The notes under the pieces: model-generated | The model's database searches: none | What the model was told of the DNA's origin: nothing | The model's input: the letters and a program-made list of their open reading frames with translations, nothing else | NCBI RefSeq assembly: GCF_004005565.1 | Contig: NZ_SADD01000001.1 | Coordinates: forward strand, 1,054,001 to 1,118,000 | Direction of reading: 5' to 3' | Origin: Lujinxingia sediminis | Lineage (GTDB): Bacteria; Myxococcota_A; Bradymonadia; Bradymonadales; Bradymonadaceae | Length of the DNA stretch: 64,000 nt | Position numbers and translations under genes: made by a program | Shown here: positions 52,860 through 61,877 of the stretch, piece by piece | How positions within the stretch are numbered: position 1 is the stretch's first letter | How the letters are laid out: every line of letters begins with the position of its first letter

Positions 52860-55800
52860 ATGGCTCAGAGCATCTCCGACGTATTCTCTCGCGCCCATGA
52901 CAGCGACCGAACGCAGCGCCGGACCGCGCGTTTTGTCGCGCCGAAGTCCGACGAGGCGCCGCCGAGCGCGGCGCAAACCCCCACGCTGAACTTGAGCGCT
53001 GGCGAGGCCGAGGAGGCGCGCCGCGCCGCGTTTCGCCCGCGCGAGAGCGTGGCGCTTCGCCGCGATGTGCTCGAAGCGTTTGTGGCGGCCTCGCTGGCCG
53101 ACCGCGCCCACGTTGAGGGGGATGACGTTGCGGTGGCGCGCCGCCACATCGAGGTGGCCCGTGCCTGTGAGGCGCTGGGCGATTTTGAGCGCGCGCTCCA
53201 GATGTTGCGCTGCGCGGGCCTCGACGCGGTGATGAGCTGGGAGGTCAGCCATCTGGTGCGCCGCCTGCGGCGCGCGCTGGGCGATGATGAGGCTGTGGTC
53301 CACGCGCTGGAGCGAGCACTCTCGCTTCGCGACCAACCCTCCTGGGCCCCCGTCTATATCGAACTGGAGCTCGCGACGACCCGCTGGATGCGCGGCGCAA
53401 GCCCCGACGATGTGCTGGCCGGATGCGAGCGTGCCGCAGACGAGCGCGAAGGTCGTGCCTGCCTCGACATCTTTACGGCGCTCTGGGCGCTCCATCTTCG
53501 CTGCGACGCGCTGCTGGAGCGTGGCGAGTACGAGGAGGCGCTCGCAGCACTGGAGAAGGCTGCGCGCCTGCCCGATCTCTCGGTGGACATCCGCCAGGCT
53601 CTGGAGGCTCGCCGGGCGGTGTGGCTGCATGTGTTTGGTCGCCACGATGAAGCCCGCGATCTGCTTAACGATCTGGCCAACCAGGGCCAACTTCCCGGCG
53701 ATCTCGATGATCTGCTGGTCAGCCTGTGTTTTGAATCGGGTGAGGTCGGTCGGGCCTTCGGCGTGCTGCGCCGTTCGGCACGTCAGGAGCTGCGCCAGGG
53801 CGTGCACGCCGTGCCGCTGGCGATGTTGCACCTGACCGCCTCCGACCATCCTGCCGCCGCCCGCGACGTCCTGCGTCAGGGGACTGAGCGTGAGGACGAC
53901 TGGACGCTCCTGCGCCTGCGTGAGCATCTTCTCGAAAGCGAGCCCGAAGCGCAGGGGGGCGGGGGCTCCGAACTGATTGACGTGCTCAACCGCCGTCTGG
54001 AGGGCCCGCTCTCGGCGAGTGAACGCGTTGGCACGCTGACGCGGCTGGGGCGCCTCTATGAGGTGGAGGCCGGGCTGGCCGAGGCGGCCGCCGAGGTCTA
54101 CCGCGAAGCGCTGAGCTACGATCCTCGCCACGTGCCCGCGTTGCGCGCGCTGGGGCGCCTCTATACCCGGCGTGAGAACTGGCGCGGACTGGCCGACCTT
54201 TATGAGCGCGAGATCGCGTCGCTGGATGCCACCTCCACCGCCGGCGCCTGGCGACGGCACTTCCAACTTGCCGAAGTCTACGAGCATCGCCTGGAGCGCG
54301 ATGAGCGCGCCCTGGAGCACTACCTTCTGGTGCTTGAGGTTCGCCCGAACTATCTGCCCGCGCTCAAGAGCGCCGCGCGCATTCTGAGTCGTCTGGAGCG
54401 ATGGACGCAGCTCGCCGACCTTTTTCTGGGGTTGGTGGAGGTTGCGCCTTCGCGCCGCCAGAAGCTCTACCTGCTCGATAAGGTCGCCGAGGTGGCCGAG
54501 CAGCAGCTCAAAAACTATGAGGTCGCCATCGGTGCCTGGCTGGAGATTCTGGCACTCGATGAGAGCAATCCTCGCTGCTTTGCGGCGCTGGGGCGTCTCT
54601 ACGCGCGCACCCATCGGTGGGAGGAGCTCATCGCGCTCAATGAGCGCGAAATTGCGCTGATCGATGACGCTGAAGAGGTCGCCGCAACCTGGCTTCGTAA
54701 CGCCGAGGTGGCCGAGCAGCAGCTTGATGATGTGGTGCGCGCCGAGCGCTACTACCGCCGGGCTCTGGAGGTGCTTCCCGACTTTTTGCCCGCCCTCGAA
54801 GCGCTGGGGCGCATTTATATGCGGGGATCGCGCTGGGACGAGATCGTGCAGATGACCGGGCGAGAGCTTCATACCATCACTGATCCTCGCGCGGCGGCCC
54901 GTCAGCTGGGCGCGCTGGCCGAACTGCTTGAGACTCGCCTGGAGCGTCGCGATGAGGCTGTGGCCATCTATGAGCAGCTGCTGGCGATGCATCCGGCCGA
55001 CAGTCACGTGTTCAATGCGCTGAGCCGGCTTTACCGCCAGAGCGGGGCGTGGACCTCGCTGGAAGCGCTTCTGCTCAACCGTCTGGCGTACTTCACCGGA
55101 GCGGCTGAGCTTGCTGCGGCCTGGGGCGAGCTGGCGATGATCGCGGAGTGGCGCCTCAACAGTGCGCAGGATGCCTGCGCGCGCTACCTGGAAGCCTTGC
55201 AGGTTGAGCCCACCAACACCCATTGGTTGGGCGGGGTGGCGCGCACCTGGAAGCGCGCCGGACATGCGCCGGAGGTGATTGCCGATCAGCTCGAAGACCT
55301 TCTGATGCACGCCACGGAGGCTACGCTTCGCGATCGCTACTTTATGGTGATCGCGCGTCTTCGTGAGCGCGCCGAAGTCTCACCCGATGCCAGCCGTGCC
55401 TACCGTGCGCATGGCGCGGCCGAGAGCCTGGAGAATCAGATCGTGCTGCGCGTCGCCATGGCCTGCGCCGCGGAGCGTGTCGAGCTGGCCCAGGCGCGGG
55501 TACGCCTGCCGCATCACCCGTTGCAGGCGCTGGTTGCGATGGGGCGCCACAATCTCAATGCCTGGGAGCGCGACGCGCTGGCCAGCGACGAGTTTGAACT
55601 CTTGCCTTCTGCGGCGCGCGCCTTTCTCAGCCAGGAGATTGAGCTGACGAGCGCGGCGACCTCTGCGGAACTCTCAGGGCTGAGCGCCGATCTTGTCGCG
55701 GTGCTCCAGGGCCAGGAAATCTTTGCACAGAGCCCCGCCGAGGACATGTCGCCGGCGGAGCAGCGTCTGCGCGCACTTCAGGCTCGACGACTTCAGGAGC

Positions 55801-58049
55801 ACGCTCGCTACTTGAGTTGGACAACCCTGGAGGCCGACTCCCACACCAATCCCCTGGTGCGTGCCTCGCGCCGTCTGGAGATGGCCCGATACGCCTCGCG
55901 TCACGGGTTGGCCGGTGCTGCGGAGCTCTACACGTTGGCCTGTGAGGCGACGTTCCCGGAGCTGGTCGATACCGTAGGCGAAACTGATCTTCTGCTTGAT
56001 GAGAGCGTTGATAGCTCGGAGGAGGGCGGGGCAAACATCGCTCTGCCGGCGGACTGCGCGCATGTCGAGGCGCTTTACACCGCGCTTCGAGAGACCTCGC
56101 GGTGGGACCTGCTGCGCCGCTGCCTGCAGGCCCATGTCGGACGCGAAGGATTGAGCCAGCCCCGTCGATTGGAGCTCTTTGAGGCGCTCGCCAGCCTCTG
56201 CGCCGATGAACTTGCGGATTACCCGGGCGCGCAGCGTGCGCTGACGACCTGCTGGCAGATCTCCGAGGATGCGACTTACCTGCGCTCTCTGGTCGAGCTG
56301 GCCCGGCGTTTTGAGAAGATCGACGACGCCATTGAGTTTCAACGCCGCCACTTTGAGTGCATCACCATGGATGACGAGCACGTCGTCGAGGAGCGCATTC
56401 AATCGGGCTATTGGCTGGGGCGTTTGCTGATGAGCGTCGGCGATGAGGCGCATCTGGAGCAGGCCATCGACTGTCTTGAAGACCTCGTGCACGACTACGA
56501 GGGGCTGGAGGCCTTGCATCGCGCCGAGCGCCTGCTGGCGCGTGCTCATCGTCAGGCGGGAAGTGGCCGCCGCGCCGCCGAACTCTACGAGCGCGTGCTC
56601 AAGTTCCAGGTCATCGGCGAGGAGCTGGATGACTGGCGCGCGTTGGTCGATGTGCGTCATCGTCTGCTCCAGGATGTGGTCGGTGCCTACACCTTGCAGT
56701 GGCAGATCGTACGGGCCTTCCCCGATTCACGCGCTGACCTCGACCTGCTCATCGACCTGGCGGCCGAAGCCGGGGAGGTCGCCGATTGTGTGGAGCAGCT
56801 CGCGCAACTCTCTCATGCGACAAGCTCGGCGGCGAAGATCGACCTTCTGGCCCGCGCGGCCGAAGCCGCCGATGAAGAGCTCGGGCACGTCGAAGAAGCC
56901 GCGCGCTACTTCGAGCGTCTCATCACACTGTGCGAGGCCGACGCCGAACGTTCGGCCTACTTCCGTCGCCGTCGTGCCTTCTGTCTGGCGCGTATGGCCG
57001 GCCGCGAAGCCCTGGCGATGAAGGCCTTCCGCGAACTTCTGGCGGAGGAGCCTTTTGAGCCGACCAACTACCGCGGTCTGGAGACGCTCTTTGAGCGCGC
57101 GCAGGCCCATGATCGACTGCGCCTGACCCGCCAGACGCTGCGAGCACTGGGCGCAAAGGTGGAGTTGAGTGAAGCGCGCACCAAGACCACCCCTTCGCGA
57201 GCGGTGGATGCCGAACTCGTGGAGCGCCATCTGATCGACGACGCGCTTCGGGGCGGTGTCTTCCAGGCGCTGCAGACGGCGGTGCCCCTGGCGGAGCGGG
57301 TGTTCTCGGAGACGTTGCCCCAGAAGAAAGCACTCGATGGCCAGCGTCTGCGTGCAGGCGATCACCCGGTCTATGACGCCATTGCCGACGGGTTTGCCGC
57401 TATCGGTGTGGTGAAGTTCCGCCTCATCGTGGGCGATAGCGGTCCGGAGCATCCGGTGGTCTTTGCCGAGAGCACCCCCACCGTGTGGCTCAATGAGACG
57501 TTGATTGATGGTCTCAGCGATGCGGGCCTGCGCTTTGTGGGGGGTTACTGCGCCGCGCTTGTCGTCAGCGACCTTGCCCCCCTGATGAGCCTTGATGGCC
57601 GCCAGGTATGGCATCTGATGGAGGGCGTCACCCTGCGTCAGCTCGGTCGTGGCTTCACCGATCGGGTGGATCTGCAGAGCCAGGAGCTGGGTGAGCAGGT
57701 CAGCGGTCCTTTCCACAGTCCGGCGCGCCGTCGCCTTGCTCAGGCGATCGAGGCGCATGAAGGGCTCGTCGAGCGGCTGGCCAGCGCTCATTGTGAGGCG
57801 TGGGGTCGCAATGTCGATGCCTTTGCCGCGCGCTTTGGTCTCTTGATCTGCGGGGATGTGGCCGCCGCCGTCGAGGCGATGCTTCGCCTGGAAGGTTGGG
57901 GCATGCCGCTCGAAGAGGTCGCCACCCAGAAGCGTATCCGTCACCACGACGGCGTCGGCGCGCTGGTTGCCTTTGCGCATGATGACGCCTTTTTGGAACT
58001 GCGCTACCGCCTGGGCCTTGCCGGTCGCCCCAGCACGCTGGAGGTCTGA
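52860..58049 (+). CDS. Giant tetratricopeptide-repeat protein (1729 residues)
   Basis: I start at the ATG at 52860, preceded by GGAGCTAAGG; the longer upstream frame overlaps the peptidase end. Residues 1-80 are low complexity. From about 90 to 1420 the protein is a superhelix of TPR-like units, with the recurring pattern 'ALGRLYxRxxxWxxLIxLxEREI' (LGRLYTRRENWRGLADLYEREI, LGRLYARTHRWEELIALNEREI, LGRIYMRGSRWDEIVQMTGREL). The last about 250 residues form a separate globular domain (LIVGDSGPEHPVVFAES, LRFVGGYCAALVVSDLAPLM, VAFAHDDAFLELRYRLGL) without a zinc motif. There is no signal peptide. It probably is a cytosolic scaffold. A strong terminator follows. Confidence 0.88.
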   Translation: MAQSISDVFSRAHDSDRTQRRTARFVAPKSDEAPPSAAQTPTLNLSAGEAEEARRAAFRPRESVALRRDVLEAFVAASLADRAHVEGDDVAVARRHIEVARACEALGDFERALQMLRCAGLDAVMSWEVSHLVRRLRRALGDDEAVVHALERALSLRDQPSWAPVYIELELATTRWMRGASPDDVLAGCERAADEREGRACLDIFTALWALHLRCDALLERGEYEEALAALEKAARLPDLSVDIRQALEARRAVWLHVFGRHDEARDLLNDLANQGQLPGDLDDLLVSLCFESGEVGRAFGVLRRSARQELRQGVHAVPLAMLHLTASDHPAAARDVLRQGTEREDDWTLLRLREHLLESEPEAQGGGGSELIDVLNRRLEGPLSASERVGTLTRLGRLYEVEAGLAEAAAEVYREALSYDPRHVPALRALGRLYTRRENWRGLADLYEREIASLDATSTAGAWRRHFQLAEVYEHRLERDERALEHYLLVLEVRPNYLPALKSAARILSRLERWTQLADLFLGLVEVAPSRRQKLYLLDKVAEVAEQQLKNYEVAIGAWLEILALDESNPRCFAALGRLYARTHRWEELIALNEREIALIDDAEEVAATWLRNAEVAEQQLDDVVRAERYYRRALEVLPDFLPALEALGRIYMRGSRWDEIVQMTGRELHTITDPRAAARQLGALAELLETRLERRDEAVAIYEQLLAMHPADSHVFNALSRLYRQSGAWTSLEALLLNRLAYFTGAAELAAAWGELAMIAEWRLNSAQDACARYLEALQVEPTNTHWLGGVARTWKRAGHAPEVIADQLEDLLMHATEATLRDRYFMVIARLRERAEVSPDASRAYRAHGAAESLENQIVLRVAMACAAERVELAQARVRLPHHPLQALVAMGRHNLNAWERDALASDEFELLPSAARAFLSQEIELTSAATSAELSGLSADLVAVLQGQEIFAQSPAEDMSPAEQRLRALQARRLQEHARYLSWTTLEADSHTNPLVRASRRLEMARYASRHGLAGAAELYTLACEATFPELVDTVGETDLLLDESVDSSEEGGANIALPADCAHVEALYTALRETSRWDLLRRCLQAHVGREGLSQPRRLELFEALASLCADELADYPGAQRALTTCWQISEDATYLRSLVELARRFEKIDDAIEFQRRHFECITMDDEHVVEERIQSGYWLGRLLMSVGDEAHLEQAIDCLEDLVHDYEGLEALHRAERLLARAHRQAGSGRRAAELYERVLKFQVIGEELDDWRALVDVRHRLLQDVVGAYTLQWQIVRAFPDSRADLDLLIDLAAEAGEVADCVEQLAQLSHATSSAAKIDLLARAAEAADEELGHVEEAARYFERLITLCEADAERSAYFRRRRAFCLARMAGREALAMKAFRELLAEEPFEPTNYRGLETLFERAQAHDRLRLTRQTLRALGAKVELSEARTKTTPSRAVDAELVERHLIDDALRGGVFQALQTAVPLAERVFSETLPQKKALDGQRLRAGDHPVYDAIADGFAAIGVVKFRLIVGDSGPEHPVVFAESTPTVWLNETLIDGLSDAGLRFVGGYCAALVVSDLAPLMSLDGRQVWHLMEGVTLRQLGRGFTDRVDLQSQELGEQVSGPFHSPARRRLAQAIEAHEGLVERLASAHCEAWGRNVDAFAARFGLLICGDVAAAVEAMLRLEGWGMPLEEVATQKRIRHHDGVGALVAFAHDDAFLELRYRLGLAGRPSTLEV

Positions 58050-58083
58050 GCGCGCGCGGAAGGTCCTACAGCTTCAACTCACT

Positions 58084-58112
58084 CGCCCCGGATTGCTCCG
58101 GGGCGTTTTTTT
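58084..58112 (+). terminator. Strong intrinsic terminator after the giant TPR gene
   Basis: CGCCCCGGA (58084-58092) pairs with TCCGGGGCG (58097-58105) around a 4-base loop and is followed by seven T. It insulates the following metal-transport operon. Confidence 0.93.
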
Positions 58113-58131
58113 GTGAGAGGTTGGGTTGAAG

Positions 58132-58147
58132 TTTAGCCTTGCCTAAA
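58132..58147. promoter_or_regulatory. DtxR/MntR-like operator candidate
   Basis: TTTAGCCTTGCCTAAA is an imperfect 16-base inverted repeat (TTTAG and CTAAA arms). It resembles the operators of DtxR/MntR-family metalloregulators. It overlaps the -35 of the promoter at 58139-58166, and the operon encodes such a regulator. GTTA-N3-TAAC follows at 58159-58169, over the -10. Repression of the uptake operon by metal-loaded regulator would be the normal arrangement. Confidence 0.6.
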
Positions 58148-58166
58148 TCTTTTATGGGGTTAGATT
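58139..58166 (+). promoter_or_regulatory. Promoter of the metal-uptake operon
   Basis: TTGCCT (58139-58144) and TAGATT (58161-58166) are spaced by 16 bases, about 75 bases ahead of the binding-protein start. The -35 lies inside the operator-like repeat. Confidence 0.5.
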
Positions 58167-58241
58167 AACTTCATAGGTGGGGGCAGCTAAATTTCGCCCC
58201 GGCGCACATGGTGTGCGCTTTCATGACCTGTGAGGCTTTTT

Positions 58242-59231
58242 ATGATGACGTTGAACTCTCATGTTTTGCGCATGCTCCTCGCGTCGATTGTGGCTCTTGC
58301 TCTTCAAAGCGGTTGCGAGCGCGACACCGCGCCTCTCGACGAGCGCCCCCTGGTCGTGGCAACCACCACGATGCTCGAAGACCTCACGCGAGAACTCGCC
58401 GGTGAGGACGTTCGTGTGGTCGGACTGCTCTCTGCGGGGGCGGATCCGCATATCTACCAACCCCGTCCGGCCGACGCTCGCCAGATCGCCGGGAGTGATC
58501 TGGTGGTCATGAACGGACTCTTGCTCGAAGGCTGGATGGAGGGGCTGGTGCGACACGCCGGTGGCGAGCGTCCGATTCTCGTCGTCGGTGAGAGTCTTGA
58601 GACAGAGCGGCTGATGTCGGTAGACGGTGCGGTGGATCCGCACTTCTGGTTCGATGTGGCGCTGTGGCGAGAGGGGGGCGAAGACGTCGCTCAGGCGCTG
58701 CAAGAACTCTTTGAGGAGGGCGACGCGCGTCGCGCGGCCATTGCCTCACGTCACGCCGACTACGACGCGGAACTCGAAGCGCTCGATGCGTGGGTTCGCA
58801 CTCAACTGGCGACTGTCCCCCGAGAGCAGCGGGTGCTCATCACCAGCCACGATGCTTTCGGCTATTTCGGGCGAGCGTACGAGCTGGACGTCGAAGCCAT
58901 TCAGGGACTGAGCACCGAGCAGGAGGCCAGTCAGCGCGACGTCATTAATATGATCGAGGTGGTGCGCAAACGAAACGCCCCGGCGGTCTTTATGGAGTCT
59001 TCGGTGGCGCCCGGGCTTATTGAGCAGGTTGCTCGCGAGACGGGAGCTCGCATCAGCGGCCCGCTCTACTCCGACAGTCTCGGGCCAGAGCAGAGCGGGG
59101 CGCATACCTATGTCAAGATGGTGGAGTCGAACGTGCGGCTGATCACCGGGGCACTGGGCGGAAACCCGGAAGCCTTTAAACGTCGGGCGAAACGGACCTC
59201 CTCGAAGGATGCCCGGGAGGATGGCGCATGA
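58242..59231 (+). CDS. Metal-binding lipoprotein of an ABC uptake system (ZnuA/MntC/TroA family)
   Basis: The 329-residue protein captures divalent metal outside the cytoplasmic membrane. The start at 58242 follows GAGG. The signal ends in LALQSGCE, so the Cys near residue 25 is lipidated. Metal ligands expected in this fold are His in GADPHIYQPRP (near 70), His in VDPHFWFDV (near 134), Glu in LSTEQEASQRDV and Asp in LYSDSLGPE. The His-His-Glu-Asp set is typical of manganese/iron-binding members rather than the zinc type, and there is no His-rich loop. It is the first gene of a coupled operon. Confidence 0.92.
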   Translation: MMTLNSHVLRMLLASIVALALQSGCERDTAPLDERPLVVATTTMLEDLTRELAGEDVRVVGLLSAGADPHIYQPRPADARQIAGSDLVVMNGLLLEGWMEGLVRHAGGERPILVVGESLETERLMSVDGAVDPHFWFDVALWREGGEDVAQALQELFEEGDARRAAIASRHADYDAELEALDAWVRTQLATVPREQRVLITSHDAFGYFGRAYELDVEAIQGLSTEQEASQRDVINMIEVVRKRNAPAVFMESSVAPGLIEQVARETGARISGPLYSDSLGPEQSGAHTYVKMVESNVRLITGALGGNPEAFKRRAKRTSSKDAREDGA

Positions 59232-59986
59232 GTTCTGAGGACGCGTTACGCATTCAAAATCTCAATCTTTCGTATGGCACCGAACGGGTCGTTGAGAACG
59301 TCAATTTAAGGCTGAAGCCCGGGAGCCTGGTCGGCATCGTCGGGCCCAATGGTGCAGGAAAGTCGACACTCATCAAGGCGATTGCCGGAGCCAAAGAGCC
59401 CGACAGTGGCACGATCGTCATCTGCGGTGAAAAGGGACGTCTCGGGAGAAAGAGCCTGACGTATGTGCCCCAGCGTGGCGAGGTCGACTGGGACTTTCCC
59501 ATCACCGCCGAGGAGGTGGTGCGTCAGGGGCGTTTTGCGCATGTGGGCCTGCTTCGGCGCTTCGGCGGCGAGGACAACGCGGCTGTCGCCAACGCCCTGA
59601 ATGCGGTGGCGATGACAGAGTTGAGGCATCGCCAGATTGGTGAACTCTCAGGCGGGCAGCAGCAGCGCGTCTTTCTCGCTAGAGCCCTGGCTCAGGGCGG
59701 AGAGGTGTTTCTGATGGATGAGCCTTTTGCCGGCGTCGATGCAGCCACAGAGAAAGCTATCGTGGAAGTGTTGCGGGCGTTACGTGATGCGGGAAAGACC
59801 GTGGTTGTCGTGCATCACGATCTGGTCACGGTGAGTGACTACTTCGACGATCTGGTGTTGCTAAACCGCACGATCATTGCCCAGGGACCGACTGCCGAGG
59901 TCTTCACTCCTGAGAACATGCGAGAGACCTATGGCGGCAACCTCGCGATCTTTGAGCGTCGCGATGTGATCGCAGCGGTGGAGTAG
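59228..59986 (+). CDS. ABC-transporter ATPase for divalent metal uptake
   Basis: The 252-residue protein powers the permeases. It has Walker A GPNGAGKSTLIKAIAGA near residue 38, the Q-loop VPQRGEVDWDFPITAEEVV, signature LSGGQQQRVFLARAL, Walker B EVFLMDEPFAGVDAAT and the switch His in VVVVHHDL. The sequence around the Q-loop (RGEVDWDFPI) is characteristic of Mn/Zn/Fe ATPases of the TroB/MntB kind. It overlaps the upstream gene by 4 bases. Confidence 0.95.
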   Translation: MSSEDALRIQNLNLSYGTERVVENVNLRLKPGSLVGIVGPNGAGKSTLIKAIAGAKEPDSGTIVICGEKGRLGRKSLTYVPQRGEVDWDFPITAEEVVRQGRFAHVGLLRRFGGEDNAAVANALNAVAMTELRHRQIGELSGGQQQRVFLARALAQGGEVFLMDEPFAGVDAATEKAIVEVLRALRDAGKTVVVVHHDLVTVSDYFDDLVLLNRTIIAQGPTAEVFTPENMRETYGGNLAIFERRDVIAAVE

Positions 59987-59990
59987 GGCG

Positions 59991-60929
59991 ATGGAACCGG
60001 GCAGTACCGAGATCTTCTGGAGTCGCGCCACCGAGTTCTTTTCGTTGCAGTACGACTTCGCGCTCTATGCGTTGCTTGCGGCGGTGCTCGTCGGGGTGAT
60101 CTGCGGGTTGGTGGGCACCTTTATGGTGCTGCGGGGCATGTCGCTTGTGGGTGATGCCGCCGGACACGCCACGCTGCCCGGGGTCGCCATCGCCTTTCTG
60201 CTCACGGGCACTAAGAGCGCGCCAGCGTTACTTCTGGGGGCGCTGATAAGCGCGGTGCTCGGCGCGATGACGATTACCTGGATAAGCCGGGGGCCGCGCG
60301 TGCGCGCCGATGCGGCAATCGGCATTGTGCTCTCGACGTTTTTTGGCCTGGGCATTGTGCTGCTCTCCTACATTCAGACCTCACCCACCGGGCAACAGGC
60401 CGGGCTCTCGGAGTATCTCTTTGGCAACGCTGCGGCAGTTACTCCGGCGCAGATCGGGGTGGTCGCCCTGGCTGGCGCACTGCTCGTCGTGCTTGTGGGG
60501 GTGTTCTATCGACCGCTCTCGCTGATGGTCTTTGATGAGCGCTTTGCTCAATCGCTGGGGTTGCCGACCCACTGGCTGGAGTTGGGGTTGATGTCCGCTC
60601 TGGCTATGGCTGTGGTCCTCTCCATTCAGGCGGTCGGGGTGATTCTGGTGGCGGCGATGTTGATCATCCCTCCCTCTGCGGCGCGCTTTCTCTCAAAGAA
60701 GCTCTCCGGGGTGATGATGGCTTCCGTGGCTATGGGGGGCGTCAGCGGAGCTCTGGGGGCGATGTTCTCCTACGTGTATGAGGGCGTGGCGACAGGCCCT
60801 GCGATGGTGCTGGTGGCGGTCTTTTTCTTCTCGCTGGCGCTGGTCTTCGGCCCGGTTGGAGGGGCCGTGCCCCGGGCGCTTCGCCGACGACATGCTCGCC
60901 GGAGTGCGTTGCTACGAGGTTCGCGATGA
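59991..60929 (+). CDS. ABC-transporter permease for divalent metal uptake (first copy)
   Basis: The 312-residue protein has about eight membrane helices of the ABC-3 family. Family features are VGTFMVLRGMSLVGDAAGHATLPGVA, RGPRVRADAAIGIVLSTFFGLGIVLLSY, FGNAAAVTP, and a C-terminal LIIPPSAARFLS (coupling helix). GGAG precedes the ATG and it starts 4 bases after the ATPase stop. It is probably paired with the second permease as a heterodimer. Confidence 0.94.
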   Translation: MEPGSTEIFWSRATEFFSLQYDFALYALLAAVLVGVICGLVGTFMVLRGMSLVGDAAGHATLPGVAIAFLLTGTKSAPALLLGALISAVLGAMTITWISRGPRVRADAAIGIVLSTFFGLGIVLLSYIQTSPTGQQAGLSEYLFGNAAAVTPAQIGVVALAGALLVVLVGVFYRPLSLMVFDERFAQSLGLPTHWLELGLMSALAMAVVLSIQAVGVILVAAMLIIPPSAARFLSKKLSGVMMASVAMGGVSGALGAMFSYVYEGVATGPAMVLVAVFFFSLALVFGPVGGAVPRALRRRHARRSALLRGSR

Positions 60930-61828
60930 GCTTCTTTATGGAGCCCTGGCAGTGGGGCGACTGGATGTGGCGGGGCATGCTCACGCTGAATCTGGTGGCG
61001 ATCACCTGCGCGGTGTTGGGCGTCTTTTTGTATCTCCGCCGTATGAGCCTTATTGCCGATGCGCTGGCCCACGTGGCGCTCCCGGGCATTGTGATGGCCT
61101 TTCTGGTCACGGGTTCTCTCGATGGAGCGTTGATGCTGGGAGGCGCTGCGCTGGTGGGGTTGTTTACGGCGGTGGCCATCGAGTGGATCAGTCGCCAGCC
61201 CTCGGTGCGCAGCGACGCGGCGATTGGCGTGGTCTTTACCGCGCTCTTCGCATTGGGCGTGATTTTGCTATCCACCCGGGTGCGCGACGCGCATATCGAT
61301 ACCCATTGCTTGCTCTACGGAGACGTGCTCGGTGTCAGTGATCGCGCGCTGAGCCTGGTGGCCTGGAGTACGCCGGTGGTTCTGGGACTGGTGGCGATCT
61401 TCTATCGCTGGCTGGCCGTGAGTAGCTTCGATGCGCGCTTTGCACTGGCGATGGGCGTGCCGGTAGCCGCCCTGAACTACGGTTTGATGAGTGCGGTGAC
61501 GGTCACGGCCGTGGCGGGATTTGAAGCGGTCGGTGCGGTTCTGGTCATCGCGCTGATCATTGTTCCGGCTGCCACGGCACACCTGCTGGCTCGCAGCCTT
61601 AAGGCGATGCTGGCGATCAGCATCGGCCACGGGATCCTGGCCAGCTGGGCCGGTATGTACCTGGCCATCGGCCTCAATATCTCGGCAGCCGGAGCGGTGG
61701 TCGTCGCCGGAGGGGCACTCTACGCGCTGGCCTTTCTCTTCGCCCCGGAGCATGGTCGCTTCTGGCGCTGGCGGCGGCGCTCGCTGGCAACCGCCGGGCA
61801 GCGCCAGCCCTTGTCGCCATCGGGGTGA
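60926..61828 (+). CDS. ABC-transporter permease for divalent metal uptake (second copy)
   Basis: The 300-residue permease is a paralogue of the preceding one: LGVFLYLRRMSLIADALAHVALPGIVMAFL, RQPSVRSDAAIGVVFTALFALGVILLS, LYGDVLGVSDRALSL and LIIVPAATAHLLARS. It overlaps the first permease by 4 bases (ATGA). Two different permeases with one ATPase match the TroCD / MntCD layout of manganese and iron importers. Confidence 0.94.
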   Translation: MSFFMEPWQWGDWMWRGMLTLNLVAITCAVLGVFLYLRRMSLIADALAHVALPGIVMAFLVTGSLDGALMLGGAALVGLFTAVAIEWISRQPSVRSDAAIGVVFTALFALGVILLSTRVRDAHIDTHCLLYGDVLGVSDRALSLVAWSTPVVLGLVAIFYRWLAVSSFDARFALAMGVPVAALNYGLMSAVTVTAVAGFEAVGAVLVIALIIVPAATAHLLARSLKAMLAISIGHGILASWAGMYLAIGLNISAAGAVVVAGGALYALAFLFAPEHGRFWRWRRRSLATAGQRQPLSPSG

Positions 61829-61877
61829 TCTGTTAGACCCCGCTGGAAGTCAAACCCTCGCTCTGGATGATGCGTCG

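Noticed and set aside
52854-55310. An 818-codon minus-strand frame opposite the giant TPR gene
   Set aside because: Low-complexity antisense translation with no motif; the plus strand carries regular TPR repeats.
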